A stretch of 64,000 bases of DNA from an uncultured Pseudohongiella sp. (GTDB taxonomy: Bacteria > Pseudomonadota > Gammaproteobacteria > Pseudomonadales > Pseudohongiellaceae). Below, piece by piece: positions 50,750 through 61,255 of this stretch (positions within the stretch are counted from its first letter, which is position 1; each line of letters starts with the position of its first letter). Made by a program: the position numbers and the translations under genes. Where the stretch lies: NCBI GenBank assembly GCA_902537815.1, contig CACBCS010000002.1, positions 124,001-188,000 of the forward strand. Reading direction: 5' to 3'. The notes under the pieces were generated by a model that was not told where the DNA came from, ran no database searches, and saw only the letters and a program-made list of their open reading frames with translations.

Positions 50750-51870
50750 TCACGCACACATTGAGCGCGTCAGGGTCAAGCGAAAGCCCGAAAAAAGTCA
50801 TTGTTGGCATGTCCGGCGGCGTTGATTCCTCCGTTTCAGCCTATCTTCTGCAACAGGCGGGTCATGAAGTGAGCGGACTGTTCATGAAAAACTGGGAAGA
50901 GGACGATGGCACCGAATACTGTACCGCACAGGCCGATCTGGCCGACGCACAATCGGTTTGTGACAGCCTGGGCGTCGAGCTACTGACCGCCAATTTTGCC
51001 GCGGAATACTGGGACAACGTCTTTGAGCATTTTCTCGCTGAATATCGCTCTGGAAGAACTCCTAATCCTGATGTGCTCTGTAACAGGGAGATCAAATTCA
51101 AGGCTTTCCTGGACTATGCGCACTCTCTGGGGGCCGACTGTATTGCGACCGGTCATTACGTACAGCGCGTCGATGAGGGCAGTCGAAGTTATTTGCATAA
51201 AGGCGTCGATGTGAATAAAGATCAGACGTATTTTCTCTGCGAAATAACTGAAGAAAATGTACGTAATACATTGTTTCCATTAGGTAATCTTGAAAAGCCA
51301 GAAGTTAGGAAGATTGCTTCTGACTTGCGGCTAGCCACCTCAAGGAAAAAAGACAGCACCGGGATCTGTTTCATCGGCGAGCGCAAATTTAAGGATTTTC
51401 TGAACACCTATCTACCGGCCCAACCCGGGCGGATCGAAAGCCTGAACGGTGAGTTTCTGGGAGAACATGGTGGTTTGATGTACTACACGCTGGGGCAACG
51501 GCAGGGCCTGGGCATCGGTGGCCGGGCAGGTTGCGCCGAAGAGCCCTGGTATGTCGTGGCTAAAGACTTAAGTAATAACCTGCTAGTTGTGGCACAAGGC
51601 AACGAAAACAATACCCTTTTATCAACAAGCGTCACAGCTTTAGAGGGCGCCTGGATAGATCAGCAGGGCCCGGATTTTCCGCTTCGCTGTCACGCAAAAT
51701 TACGATACAGGCAGCCAGATCAACCATGCCACGTCAGCCAGGATGCGGCCGGTAGACTGAAAGTCGTATTTGACGAGCCTCAGCGGGCGGTAACGCCGGG
51801 GCAATACGTCGTATTCTATGAGGGTGAACGCTGTCTAGGAGGCGCTGTAGTGGACTCCTATGAGCGCTGA
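50746..51870 (+). CDS. mnmA: tRNA-specific 2-thiouridylase MnmA
   Basis: 374-residue ATP-dependent enzyme that thiolates U34 of tRNA-Lys, -Glu and -Gln using sulfur delivered by TusE (encoded at 36.9 kb). PP-loop [16 protein letters not shown], the catalytic cysteine in [12 protein letters not shown] and the second in [12 protein letters not shown] are present. GTG start overlapping nudJ (GTGA); the end overlaps the hflD start by 11 bases. Confidence 0.96.
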   Translation: MITHTLSASGSSESPKKVIVGMSGGVDSSVSAYLLQQAGHEVSGLFMKNWEEDDGTEYCTAQADLADAQSVCDSLGVELLTANFAAEYWDNVFEHFLAEYRSGRTPNPDVLCNREIKFKAFLDYAHSLGADCIATGHYVQRVDEGSRSYLHKGVDVNKDQTYFLCEITEENVRNTLFPLGNLEKPEVRKIASDLRLATSRKKDSTGICFIGERKFKDFLNTYLPAQPGRIESLNGEFLGEHGGLMYYTLGQRQGLGIGGRAGCAEEPWYVVAKDLSNNLLVVAQGNENNTLLSTSVTALEGAWIDQQGPDFPLRCHAKLRYRQPDQPCHVSQDAAGRLKVVFDEPQRAVTPGQYVVFYEGERCLGGAVVDSYER

Positions 51871-52462
51871 CAACTTTCAGCGGCCGCAATTACAGGCCCT
51901 GACCCTGTCTGATGTCGTGCAGTCGGCGCAACTGGTTCGCGGACGGGCCAATACGGGCAGTGCACTCTATCCCGCAATAAAAGAATTGATCGACCCACGC
52001 TTTCTGCTGAACGTCCCTTCGTTCATTACCATTTTCCCGGACCTGCGGTTGGCTCGACCCGGTCTGGAATGGCTCACAGCGCGGGCGCGACAACTCAGCC
52101 CCGGGGAAAACGATGAAGTCCTGCGCTACACAAGAAACCTGTTGCTGCTGCGAACGGAGTTGATGGCGGATACCGACATGCAGTCGAGGCTTGGCAGGAG
52201 ACTTCAATCAATCAGCCCACTTTCTGCTCCGGTTTCAGACCCCCACAGGCAAACAAAGCACCCTACAGAGCCCATAGGGTTGCATCAGACTGAGCGCAGT
52301 TTTGAGGCGCTGGCGACCCTGTATAAGGATACAATAAGCACGCTTTCCTACCGTATCCAGATACAGGAAAAAGTTGAACACCTGCATGACGAGATAATCG
52401 CCAATTGTATACGCGCCCTACTTTGGCCGGTATCCGGTTCGCCGTGCTGTGGAACCAGATAG
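51860..52462 (+). CDS. hflD: HflD (YcfC), 3' part frameshifted
   Basis: Frame one encodes 200 residues of HflD, a peripheral inner-membrane protein first found through lysogenic control by lambda cII; its normal role is unclear. The family match is good up to IANCIRALL (about residue 188) and is then lost ([12 protein letters not shown]). The expected family ending [14 protein letters not shown] continues from 52426 in another frame. One base is missing between 52421 and 52426. A sequencing error, an assembly error or a true mutation would all look like this. Between mnmA and purB, as in E. coli. Confidence 0.85.
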   Translation: MSADNFQRPQLQALTLSDVVQSAQLVRGRANTGSALYPAIKELIDPRFLLNVPSFITIFPDLRLARPGLEWLTARARQLSPGENDEVLRYTRNLLLLRTELMADTDMQSRLGRRLQSISPLSAPVSDPHRQTKHPTEPIGLHQTERSFEALATLYKDTISTLSYRIQIQEKVEHLHDEIIANCIRALLWPVSGSPCCGTR

Positions 52463-52533
52463 GAGGCCGGCCATGGCATCTGTTCATAATTGGCCGGATC
52501 AATCGCATTGCGACTTCGATGCTTAAAAATTAG
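52424..52533 (+). other. hflD: Displaced C-terminal coding tail of hflD
   Basis: Read from G52426 the bases encode [20 protein letters not shown] and a further 15 residues, ending TAG at 52531-52533. This restores the conserved HflD C terminus and brings the total to about 224 residues against 213 in E. coli. The purB ATG follows 21 bases after the restored stop, a normal operon spacing. Confidence 0.8.
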
Positions 52534-53931
<1,398 letters not shown>

Positions 53932-53940
53932 ACAGGCGGT

Positions 53941-55128
53941 ATGCTCAAGCCCAATGTTGATAAAGCCGAATTTCTGAAGAATTATTGGCAGAAAAAACCG
54001 TTACTTATTAAGAATTTCTTTAGTAATTTCGAAGATTATACCAATCCGGAAGAGTTACTCGAAATCGCCTGTATAGATGCAGTAGACAGTCGCATCGTCA
54101 CGACTCGGCCTGAATATTGTGTTGCCGAGCGCTATTCCCTGACCCAGGGGCCATTTGACTCCGACTCCCTGCCCGCCCTAACGGAAAAGAACTGGAGTGT
54201 GCTCGTTCAGTCATCAGAACTGTGGATTACAGATCTGCGGGAGATGATCCAAGCTTTTGGTTTTCTGCCACGCTGGCGTATCGAAGACATCATGGTGTCG
54301 TTTGCCACTCAGGGTGGCGGTGTCGGTCCCCATTTTGATCAATATGATGTCTTCCTTGTCCAGGGCCTTGGTCGGCGCACTTGGTGTATCGGTGAGCGTA
54401 TCGACCTTACGACACCCCATCAATCGCCGGCCGACACAGCTTCACACTTAAATCTCATCGATGAATTTGAAGTAAATCAGAAATTTACCGTAGAAAGCGG
54501 AGATGTTCTGTATCTTCCTCCGGGCTACACCCACTGGGGAATTTCCCAATCCCCAAGTCTTTGCTACTCGGTAGGTTTCAGAGCCCCTTCCAATGCGGAA
54601 ATGATCGAATCTTTCAGCAATCGGGTGATGGAACTGCTGACTGAGTCGCAGCGGCTGACTGATCATACGACTCCGGCAATGCGGGACAGCGCCGAAATTA
54701 CCACAAAGGACTGGCAGCATGCGTGGGAGGTGGTTGCTGGCCTCCTGGCAAACAAGGGCGCATTTTTACGGGCATTCGGCAGCCTGGTAACGGAAGCCAA
54801 ATCGCCCGAGTTTATCGAACCGCTCGCTGATGAGGTTCATATCGAGGAATTGCTCGCCTTCAAGGGACCAACAGTAGAGCTGATGAGAAATCCGGCGTCA
54901 CGATTTGCTTATACCGTCCAGACAGACTCCGACCCCGTGTTGCTATTCGTTGATGGCGAGAGCTATGAGCTTGACAGAATTTGCCTGCCTGCTGTCAGGG
55001 CGCTCTGTGCTGATGCGCTGGAAAACCTATTTGACATTTCAGAGCTCTGGCAGACGGACGAAAGTCGGGCCCTGATCTGCCGGTTGGTGCAAAGCGGCGC
55101 ACTCTGGCTGACGGAAGAGGAAGATTAA
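53941..55128 (+). CDS. roxA: Ribosomal protein L16 arginine 3-hydroxylase RoxA (YcfD)
   Basis: 395-residue JmjC/cupin-type Fe(II)/2-oxoglutarate oxygenase. Iron ligands His131 and Asp133 in GVGPHFDQYDVFLVQ and His198 in PPGYTHWGISQS, followed by a C-terminal winged-helix region. The E. coli homologue hydroxylates Arg81 of ribosomal protein L16. It overlaps no gene and follows purB, the place where pseudomonads also have a cupin. Second 2-oxoglutarate oxygenase in this window besides AlkB. Confidence 0.93.
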   Translation: MLKPNVDKAEFLKNYWQKKPLLIKNFFSNFEDYTNPEELLEIACIDAVDSRIVTTRPEYCVAERYSLTQGPFDSDSLPALTEKNWSVLVQSSELWITDLREMIQAFGFLPRWRIEDIMVSFATQGGGVGPHFDQYDVFLVQGLGRRTWCIGERIDLTTPHQSPADTASHLNLIDEFEVNQKFTVESGDVLYLPPGYTHWGISQSPSLCYSVGFRAPSNAEMIESFSNRVMELLTESQRLTDHTTPAMRDSAEITTKDWQHAWEVVAGLLANKGAFLRAFGSLVTEAKSPEFIEPLADEVHIEELLAFKGPTVELMRNPASRFAYTVQTDSDPVLLFVDGESYELDRICLPAVRALCADALENLFDISELWQTDESRALICRLVQSGALWLTEEED

Positions 55129-55193
55129 CGCCTGTTCGGCAGTCTGGCTCATGTGTTCAAGCGCCTGAGCAGACCCTGGCGCCCTTAACGGCC

Positions 55194-55808
55194 CTATTTC
55201 AGATCACGCGTGCTGGCGGCAATAAATTGCTGCTTAAGTGCGTCATAGCTTGTCACAGAGGGGAACTGAGGGAACTCGGCAATGACATTGTCCGGAGCCC
55301 GAAACAGAATACCCGCGTCAGCTTCAGCCAGCATAGTTGTGTCATTGTAGGAATCGCCTGCGGCGATCACCCGAAAGTTAAGACCACGAAAAGCTTTTAC
55401 GCATTGCCTCTTGGGGTCTTCCTGGCGCAATTTATAATCAACAATGTGGCCTTGCTCATTAGTGATCAGGCGATGGCAAAACAAGGCCGGAAAGTCCAAC
55501 TGACGCATCAGTGGGTGAGAGAATTCATAGAAAGTGTCAGATAAAATAATGAGTTGGAAACGTGACTTCAACCAACTGGCGAAGTCAGTGGCCCCTTCAA
55601 GCGGGCTCATCGTCGCAATGACCTCGTGAATGTCTGGCAAGCCGAGCTTGTGCTGATTGAGAATATCCAAACGCTGTCTCATCAGGACGTTGTAATCCGG
55701 GATATCCCGAGTTGTGGCTTTGAGCTCGTCAATGCCTGTTTTTTTGGCAAAACCAATCCAGATTTCCGGGATCAGCACACCCTCTAAATCTAAGCAGGCC
55801 AGTTCCAT
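55194..55808 (-). CDS. thrH: Phosphoserine phosphatase / phosphoserine:homoserine phosphotransferase ThrH
   Basis: 204-residue HAD-family enzyme. MELACLDLEGVLIPEIWIGF has the HAD Asp nucleophile at 7, with SDTFYEFSHPLM and AAGDSYNDTTMLAEAD as the other motifs. ThrH dephosphorylates phosphoserine and can transfer the phosphate to homoserine in Pseudomonas. The AAGGAG ribosome site lies before the ATG. Gene is convergent with roxA over 65 bases and has no operon partner. Confidence 0.94.
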   Translation of the reverse strand: MELACLDLEGVLIPEIWIGFAKKTGIDELKATTRDIPDYNVLMRQRLDILNQHKLGLPDIHEVIATMSPLEGATDFASWLKSRFQLIILSDTFYEFSHPLMRQLDFPALFCHRLITNEQGHIVDYKLRQEDPKRQCVKAFRGLNFRVIAAGDSYNDTTMLAEADAGILFRAPDNVIAEFPQFPSVTSYDALKQQFIAASTRDLK

Positions 55809-56207
55809 TGAATAAATCTCCTTACTGTGAGTCCAGAGTTAAGGCGAGCCTGTTGAAGCGTAAGCGGGAATTGGGGAGCATCCCACCAAAAACCGCAGCT
55901 GATAGGCTGAGAGAGCCAAAAGTAGCAAATTCAAGCGATTTTGGCATTCAATACCGCGTGAGTCTGACCTCGGGATCCAAACAAACCCGTTTCGCGGCGG
56001 ACAATATCGATAAGCCAGAGGGAGCAACATGCTGCCCGTTTGCCCCGCCTAAACCTATAATTAATAAATTATTTTTCACGTGGAACATGGCCTGTGTCAT
56101 CGTGAAACATTGACACAGATGCGAACTCAGTGGGTGCAATTGGCCGGCACATTCCATTATCGCGGGAATCTAATAGACAGGACCTGAGAAAATCAGCAAG
56201 CGGACTG
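55809..56207. other. 399-base intergenic region upstream of thrH
   Basis: No gene recognised. It has an A/T-rich stretch near 56052-56075 and an 8-bp inverted repeat CTGTGTCA/TGACACAG (56092-56099 / 56111-56118) with an 11-base spacer. The thrH promoter should be here on the minus strand; none is clear. Plus-strand frames in it look like shadows. Confidence 0.35.
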
Positions 56208-57104
56208 CTACGAATTGGCGACACCATGCGGAACATGCCCGGTTGCCACATGATGACGGGCAGATTCACAGTGGCCCTGCTGATCATCAAAAAAAACGTC
56301 TGCGTCGAAAGCCTGAAGAAACTCACCTTTCGACAGACCTCCGAGAAAAAGCGACTCGTCGATCCGGATGTCCCAGGCGCGTAAGGTGCGCACTACCCGC
56401 TCATGTGCCGGCGCCGCTCTTGCAGTGACCAGACACGTTCTGATGGGCGACTCACCGGAGGGAAAGGCGCGCTGGAGCTGCTGTAAGGCGTGCAAAAAAG
56501 GCTTGAAGGGCCCGCCGGCCAGCGGCCGATTCGCCGAATCGCGCTCATTCTTAGTAAATGCTTCTAGGCCTTTGTTTTTAAAGATTTTTTCCGATTCATC
56601 TGAGAACAGTACCGCGTCCCCATCGAAGGCGATTTTGAGGATCTGCTCATTGGTATTGCTTTTCACTGACGGCAGGATTGTCGCTGCAGCGACACCCTGC
56701 TCCAGTGCTTGCCGGACATCTGCTCCATCGGTGGATAAAAACAAATGACTGTTGAAAGCCGAGATATAGCGATAAGGGCTGTCCCCGCCGCAAAATGCGG
56801 CGCGTGTGATGTTAAGGTGATAATGCTCAATGGAGTTAAACACCCTGAGCCCGGTATCCGCACTATTTCGAGACAGCAGAATGACCTCAACCGGGGACCC
56901 CTCAACCAGTTGGTTAAGATTGAGCAATTTCTCAACCAGATGAAAAGCCACTCCCGGCTGCAAGGACTCATCCTCGTGTTCGATCTGGTATTGCTGGTAA
57001 GCAGCGAGGCCTTCTTGCTCATAAACCGCATGGCTATCGGCAAGGTCGAACAGCGCTCGAGATGAGATTGCAATGACGAGAGGATCAATTCCAAGAGCGG
57101 TCAC
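56208..57104 (-). CDS. Cytosolic 5'-nucleotidase (PF06189 type)
   Basis: About 298 residues. PLVIAISSRALFDLADSHAV at the N terminus, GVAFHLVEKLLNLN, VEVILLSRNSADTGLRVFNS, IAFDGDAVLFSDESE and the C-terminal VFFDDQQGHCESA are the pattern of the NT5C1-like 5'-nucleotidase family, a HAD-related group that dephosphorylates nucleoside monophosphates. The frame is open to 57125 (TTG); I chose GTG 57104 because it gives the family start distance (MTALGIDPLVIA), with moderate certainty. Runs opposite to the + genes before it and in the same direction as msrA. Confidence 0.85.
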   Translation of the reverse strand: MTALGIDPLVIAISSRALFDLADSHAVYEQEGLAAYQQYQIEHEDESLQPGVAFHLVEKLLNLNQLVEGSPVEVILLSRNSADTGLRVFNSIEHYHLNITRAAFCGGDSPYRYISAFNSHLFLSTDGADVRQALEQGVAAATILPSVKSNTNEQILKIAFDGDAVLFSDESEKIFKNKGLEAFTKNERDSANRPLAGGPFKPFLHALQQLQRAFPSGESPIRTCLVTARAAPAHERVVRTLRAWDIRIDESLFLGGLSKGEFLQAFDADVFFDDQQGHCESARHHVATGHVPHGVANS

Positions 57105-57217
57105 GGGAAGCACCCAGCACAACAAAACACAGATAGTCTATCAGACGACGCGGCAGGCCGCTCTGTTAACGAGCTCACGTAGCGCCTATCCTCTGGAAGC
57201 CTGCTGGATATGAACAG

Positions 57218-57871
57218 CTAGACGCCAGAGCTTGGGGCATAGCAAACGCCCGTACCCGCGAGCCCACAGTAGCCTCCAGGGTTTTTCGCGAGATACTGCT
57301 GATGATAATCTTCAGCATAATAAAAATCGCTTAACTTTCTGACTTCAGTGGTAATACTGCCGAATGATTTTCCGCGCAATGCCTGTTGAAAATGCGCCAG
57401 ACTCGCCTTGGCGTGCTCACACTGCTGACTGTCGGTCCAATAGATGGCAGAGCGATACTGCGTTCCGAAATCATTACCTTGTCGCATGCCCTGGGTAGGA
57501 TCATGGGCCTCCCAAAATGCAGCGAGCAGCTGTTCATAGGAGATAAGCTTGGGATCATAGAAAACTAAGACAACCTCGGTATGACCTGTTTTTCCGCTAC
57601 ACACATCTTCATAACTTGGATTTTTCGTTAACCCCCCCGCATAACCCACCGCCGTGCTGAACACCCCGGGCAATTCCCAGAAAAGACGTTCTGCTCCCCA
57701 AAAGCACCCCAAGCCAAATACGGCTTTGCGCAGATTAGCCGGCACAGGTTCCTCGATAGGATTCCCTTTCACAAAGTGTTCACGGGAAAACTGGTTGGGA
57801 TAGGCACGGTCGGGTATTGCGGTCTCCGCTGTTGGCAGTGCAACGGGTTTCTTACTCATTCCGAATAACAT
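57218..57871 (-). CDS. msrA: Peptide methionine sulfoxide reductase MsrA
   Basis: 217-residue repair enzyme for methionine S-sulfoxide. Catalytic Cys56 in [35 protein letters not shown], and resolving cysteines near the C terminus ([11 protein letters not shown]). The N-terminal 45 residues precede the core as in E. coli-type MsrA. AAAGAGGAAAG is the ribosome site before ATG 57871. No msrB is adjacent. Confidence 0.96.
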   Translation of the reverse strand: MLFGMSKKPVALPTAETAIPDRAYPNQFSREHFVKGNPIEEPVPANLRKAVFGLGCFWGAERLFWELPGVFSTAVGYAGGLTKNPSYEDVCSGKTGHTEVVLVFYDPKLISYEQLLAAFWEAHDPTQGMRQGNDFGTQYRSAIYWTDSQQCEHAKASLAHFQQALRGKSFGSITTEVRKLSDFYYAEDYHQQYLAKNPGGYCGLAGTGVCYAPSSGV

Positions 57872-58309
57872 CTTGTCTTTCCTCTTTAATGCTCAGCATC
57901 CTATTATGTATCACAGGAAGCCGGTCTTTCGCCGTAGAAGCGTATTCGATCAAGGCTTGCGGTACAAAACCGTCAGATGTTCCGCGTGACTGTCGATGCG
58001 CGTGCGAAGCCGCGGTACGGGACCGGAGGCACCGAGCTTGGCCCTTTTACACGCGCGCCCTGTTAATTCTCGATAGTGCGTTGTCAGAACCACATCAGGG
58101 TCGTGCCAGTCTGCCTCTCTTTACTCGACGCAGGTTCACGATTGCTTTTAACACATGACGCCTGCGATGATAGACCGGATTATCCTTATTGCGACTATAT
58201 TCTAAAACAAAGTGGGTAACCGATGATGATTTCACGACTGCCAGCTCACGACAGCCCGGTGATTTTTGCGGACATGCAAGCGTGCCATGTGACTCATGAG
58301 CCTCACCCA
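57872..58309. other. 438-base region between divergent msrA and the epoxide hydrolase gene
   Basis: No recognised gene; a plus-strand frame crossing msrA (57817-58158) is a shadow. It must contain promoters for both neighbours. TATATT at 58196 is a plausible -10 for the hydrolase but the -35 partner is poor. The first about 30 codons of the longer hydrolase frame (58223-58309) lie here. Confidence 0.35.
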
Positions 58310-59638
58310 ATGAAAAAGACTTGGAGTGGCGGGCTTACAAAAGACCTCCTGTTCGCGTTCTTGTTTACAGTAGTGACGTGTCATTCCTCCGCAGCCCCAG
58401 ATACTATACAAGTCATGTCACCTGAAACACTGAATCAAGTCTCTTACAGAGAGAGCACTGAACTCTTGGCGGCGAACCCTGACACCATCAGGCCCTTTGA
58501 AATCAACGTCGATGAGGCTGCAATTACAGATTTACATGCCCGTCTGGCGTTGACCCGATTACCAGATCAGATACCGGGCACCTACTGGGAGTACGGCACT
58601 GAACTGAGCTACCTTGACGAGTTGTTGAGCTATTGGCAATCAGAATTTGACTGGCCCGCACAGCAGGATGCTCTGAATAAGTTTGATCACTATAAAACCC
58701 TTCTTGACGACATCGACCTTCACTTCATCCATCAAAGATCTGATCGGGCCGATGCGATCCCGCTGTTACTGGTCCATGGATGGCCGGGATCAATCAGTGA
58801 ATTTCAGAAAATCATCCCGGCACTGACCAATCCTGAACAGTATGGTGGCAATTCGAGTGATGGCTTTCACGTTATTGCTCCATCGCTACCGGGCTTCGGC
58901 TTTTCCTCTGCGCCAGAGACTCCGGGTTTCGGCCCTGAGCAGATGGCTCTGACCTTTGCAGCTTTGATGGAGAGGTTAGGATATGAACGTTATGCGCTTG
59001 CCGGGGGCGACTGGGGGGCCATCATTAATCGCCATCTCGCAAACCATTATCCCGAGCGCCTGATTGGCCTGCATTCAAACATGATCCTCGCGAATTCGCC
59101 TTCCGATGCGGCCCGTCGAGATTCCGTTCCTGCAGATGAAGCGGCAAGAGTCGAGGCCAGACGGTCTTTTATGTTGAATGAGGTAGGCTATCAGCAGATT
59201 CAAGGCACCAAACCGCAGACACTGGGTTATGGGTTAAATGACTCGCCCGCCGGACTGGCGGCATGGATCGTCGAAAAATTTCACGGCTGGAGCGATTTGC
59301 CCCAGGGCCCCAACGGCGACCTCGACAACAATTTTACTAAAGATGAACTTCTGACCAATATTTCAATCTACTGGTTCACCAACAGCATTACCTCGTCGAC
59401 GCGGATTTACTACGAGAACCGCAACAGCAGGCCTCTGAAACCGATGGAATTCATCAGCGTCCCAACGGGTGCCGCCATCTTTCCCGCAGAGATTTACATT
59501 CTACCGAGAGCCTGGGTAGAGGAAGCCTACGATCTGCGGCACTGGACCGTCATGCCAAAAGGCGGTCACTTCGCAGCACTTGAGCAACCGGAATTTTATA
59601 TTAATGATTTGCGGGATTTCTATCGCTTACTGCGATGA
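58310..59638 (+). CDS. Epoxide hydrolase family alpha/beta hydrolase with signal peptide
   Basis: 442-residue protein with a Sec signal peptide (MKKTWSGGLTKDLLFAFLF ... SSAAPD, about residues 1-30). The N-terminal EHN domain (FEINVDEAAITDLHARLALT) is followed by the alpha/beta fold: oxyanion motif LLVHGWPGSISEF, nucleophile Asp in ALAGGDWGAIINRH, and catalytic His in PKGGHFAALEQPE. Family members hydrolyse epoxides to diols; natural substrate unknown. The frame also opens at ATG 58223, but the ATG at 58310 starts the signal peptide directly. An AbgT-type transporter follows. Confidence 0.88.
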   Translation: MKKTWSGGLTKDLLFAFLFTVVTCHSSAAPDTIQVMSPETLNQVSYRESTELLAANPDTIRPFEINVDEAAITDLHARLALTRLPDQIPGTYWEYGTELSYLDELLSYWQSEFDWPAQQDALNKFDHYKTLLDDIDLHFIHQRSDRADAIPLLLVHGWPGSISEFQKIIPALTNPEQYGGNSSDGFHVIAPSLPGFGFSSAPETPGFGPEQMALTFAALMERLGYERYALAGGDWGAIINRHLANHYPERLIGLHSNMILANSPSDAARRDSVPADEAARVEARRSFMLNEVGYQQIQGTKPQTLGYGLNDSPAGLAAWIVEKFHGWSDLPQGPNGDLDNNFTKDELLTNISIYWFTNSITSSTRIYYENRNSRPLKPMEFISVPTGAAIFPAEIYILPRAWVEEAYDLRHWTVMPKGGHFAALEQPEFYINDLRDFYRLLR

Positions 59639-59673
59639 AGCTCTGTTCATCGCGACTCGCTTGAGGCCACAAC

Positions 59674-61248
59674 TTGCATATTGTTCATCAACAGCCTTCT
59701 GAGATAAAGGGCATACTGGCATGGATCGAGCGCACCGGAAATCGACTGCCAGATCCCGTTTTTATCTTTTTTTACTGTATCGCGGCGGTTGTACTCGTCA
59801 GTGTAATCCTGGCGGCTATCGGAGTCTCTGCTGTCCATCCCACTCAGGTCGATGAATTCGGCACTGCCATCCGCATCAGCGCAGAAAGTCTTCTCTCAGC
59901 GAATAATATACAGCGCTTACTAGTTGACATGCCCGAGACATTTGCAAGCTTTCATCCACTCGGCTACGTCCTGGTCGTTATGTTGGGAGCGGGGGTTGCT
60001 GAACGCACAGGGCTGTTTGCCTCAGCGATGTCCGGAGCCGTCAATCGGGCGCCAAAAATTCTGCTTACGCCGGTGGTAGCCTTGATCGGGATGGTCGGAA
60101 ACTTGGCTGCGGATGCTGCTTATGTGGTGCTTATCCCGTTGGCCGGGGTGATTTTCTCCGCAGCCGGACGCCACCCTATAGCCGGCATCGCCGCATCTTT
60201 TGCGGGTGTCTCAGGGGGGTTTTCCGCCAACCTGCTGCCCGGACAGCTTGATGCTTTGCTGTTTGGCATCACCGAAGCAGCGGCAGAGACCGTACTGCCC
60301 GCTTGGGATGCCAACATTGCGGGTAATGCGTATTTCATTGTGGGCATGACTCTTGTGTTCCTGCCGATTATCTGGTTTGTGACTGACAAAATCATCGAGC
60401 CCCGGTTGCTTCCTGTAACGCCTCAGGTTGGTAACGAGCCTGCGGCTCATGACCAGAAGGAATCCGGTGCGTCGCTTCTGCCGGCAGAGATTAAGGGCTT
60501 ACAGCGAGCGGGGTTAGCGGCCCTAGCTGTTATCTTGGTTTGGGTTTTTCTCTGTGTGGCACCCGGCACGCCATTGATTGATGAGTCTGCCAATCCCGAA
60601 GCACGTCTGAATCCGTTGTTTCGCTCCTTGGTTGCCGGGTTCTTCATCCTGTTTCTTGTGACTGGTTGGGCCTATGGCGCCGCATCAGGGTCGGTGAACT
60701 CTCATCGGGATATCGTACGGATGATGAGCGAGTCCATGAGCGACCTGTCTTATTATCTGGTCTTGGCGTTTGCTGCAGCGCATTTTGTGGCGATGTTCAA
60801 CTGGTCTAATCTGGGTCTGATATTTGCCATTAAAGGGGCAGCGATCTTGCAAGGTTCGAGTCTGCCAGACTCTGTTCTGTTGACCTTAATCATCTTGTTC
60901 GGCGCCTCAATCAACCTATTCATCGGTTCAGCCAGCGCGAAGTGGGCCTTATTAGCCCCCGTCTTAGTGCCTATGCTGATGCTGCTGGGTTTGAGTCCGG
61001 AAATGAGCACTGCTGCTTATCGGGTCAGCGATGGGGCCACCAATATCATCACCCCTTTGATGCCATATTTTCCTTTGATACTTGTCTTCTGCCAGAGATG
61101 GCAGAAAGATTTTGGTCTCGGTAGTCTGGCAGCAACGATGCTGCCTTACTCGATATTATTGCTGTTATCTGGCATCGTCATGACGGTGATCTGGGTGACT
61201 TTTGGTATTCCTCTGGGCCCCGGCGCGACCGTGGAGTTTACGCTTTAA
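59674..61248 (+). CDS. AbgT family transporter
   Basis: 524-residue polytopic membrane protein with about 11-13 segments. The N-terminal IERTGNRLPDPVFIFFYCIA and the C-terminal ITPLMPYFPLILVFC match the AbgT family, which transports p-aminobenzoyl-glutamate in E. coli and sulfonamide-like drugs in some homologues; the substrate here is unknown. The start is TTG 59674 with TGAGG seven bases upstream; the ATG near 59720 is out of frame. It ends 7 bases from the convergent ppc stop. Confidence 0.9.
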   Translation: MHIVHQQPSEIKGILAWIERTGNRLPDPVFIFFYCIAAVVLVSVILAAIGVSAVHPTQVDEFGTAIRISAESLLSANNIQRLLVDMPETFASFHPLGYVLVVMLGAGVAERTGLFASAMSGAVNRAPKILLTPVVALIGMVGNLAADAAYVVLIPLAGVIFSAAGRHPIAGIAASFAGVSGGFSANLLPGQLDALLFGITEAAAETVLPAWDANIAGNAYFIVGMTLVFLPIIWFVTDKIIEPRLLPVTPQVGNEPAAHDQKESGASLLPAEIKGLQRAGLAALAVILVWVFLCVAPGTPLIDESANPEARLNPLFRSLVAGFFILFLVTGWAYGAASGSVNSHRDIVRMMSESMSDLSYYLVLAFAAAHFVAMFNWSNLGLIFAIKGAAILQGSSLPDSVLLTLIILFGASINLFIGSASAKWALLAPVLVPMLMLLGLSPEMSTAAYRVSDGATNIITPLMPYFPLILVFCQRWQKDFGLGSLAATMLPYSILLLLSGIVMTVIWVTFGIPLGPGATVEFTL

Positions 61249-61255
61249 ATACGAT

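Noticed and set aside
52421-52426. Programmed -1 frameshift in hflD
   Set aside because: A shift at CTT-TGG would restore the family sequence, but there is no X XXY YYZ heptamer and no downstream stem I can see; a missing base is simpler.
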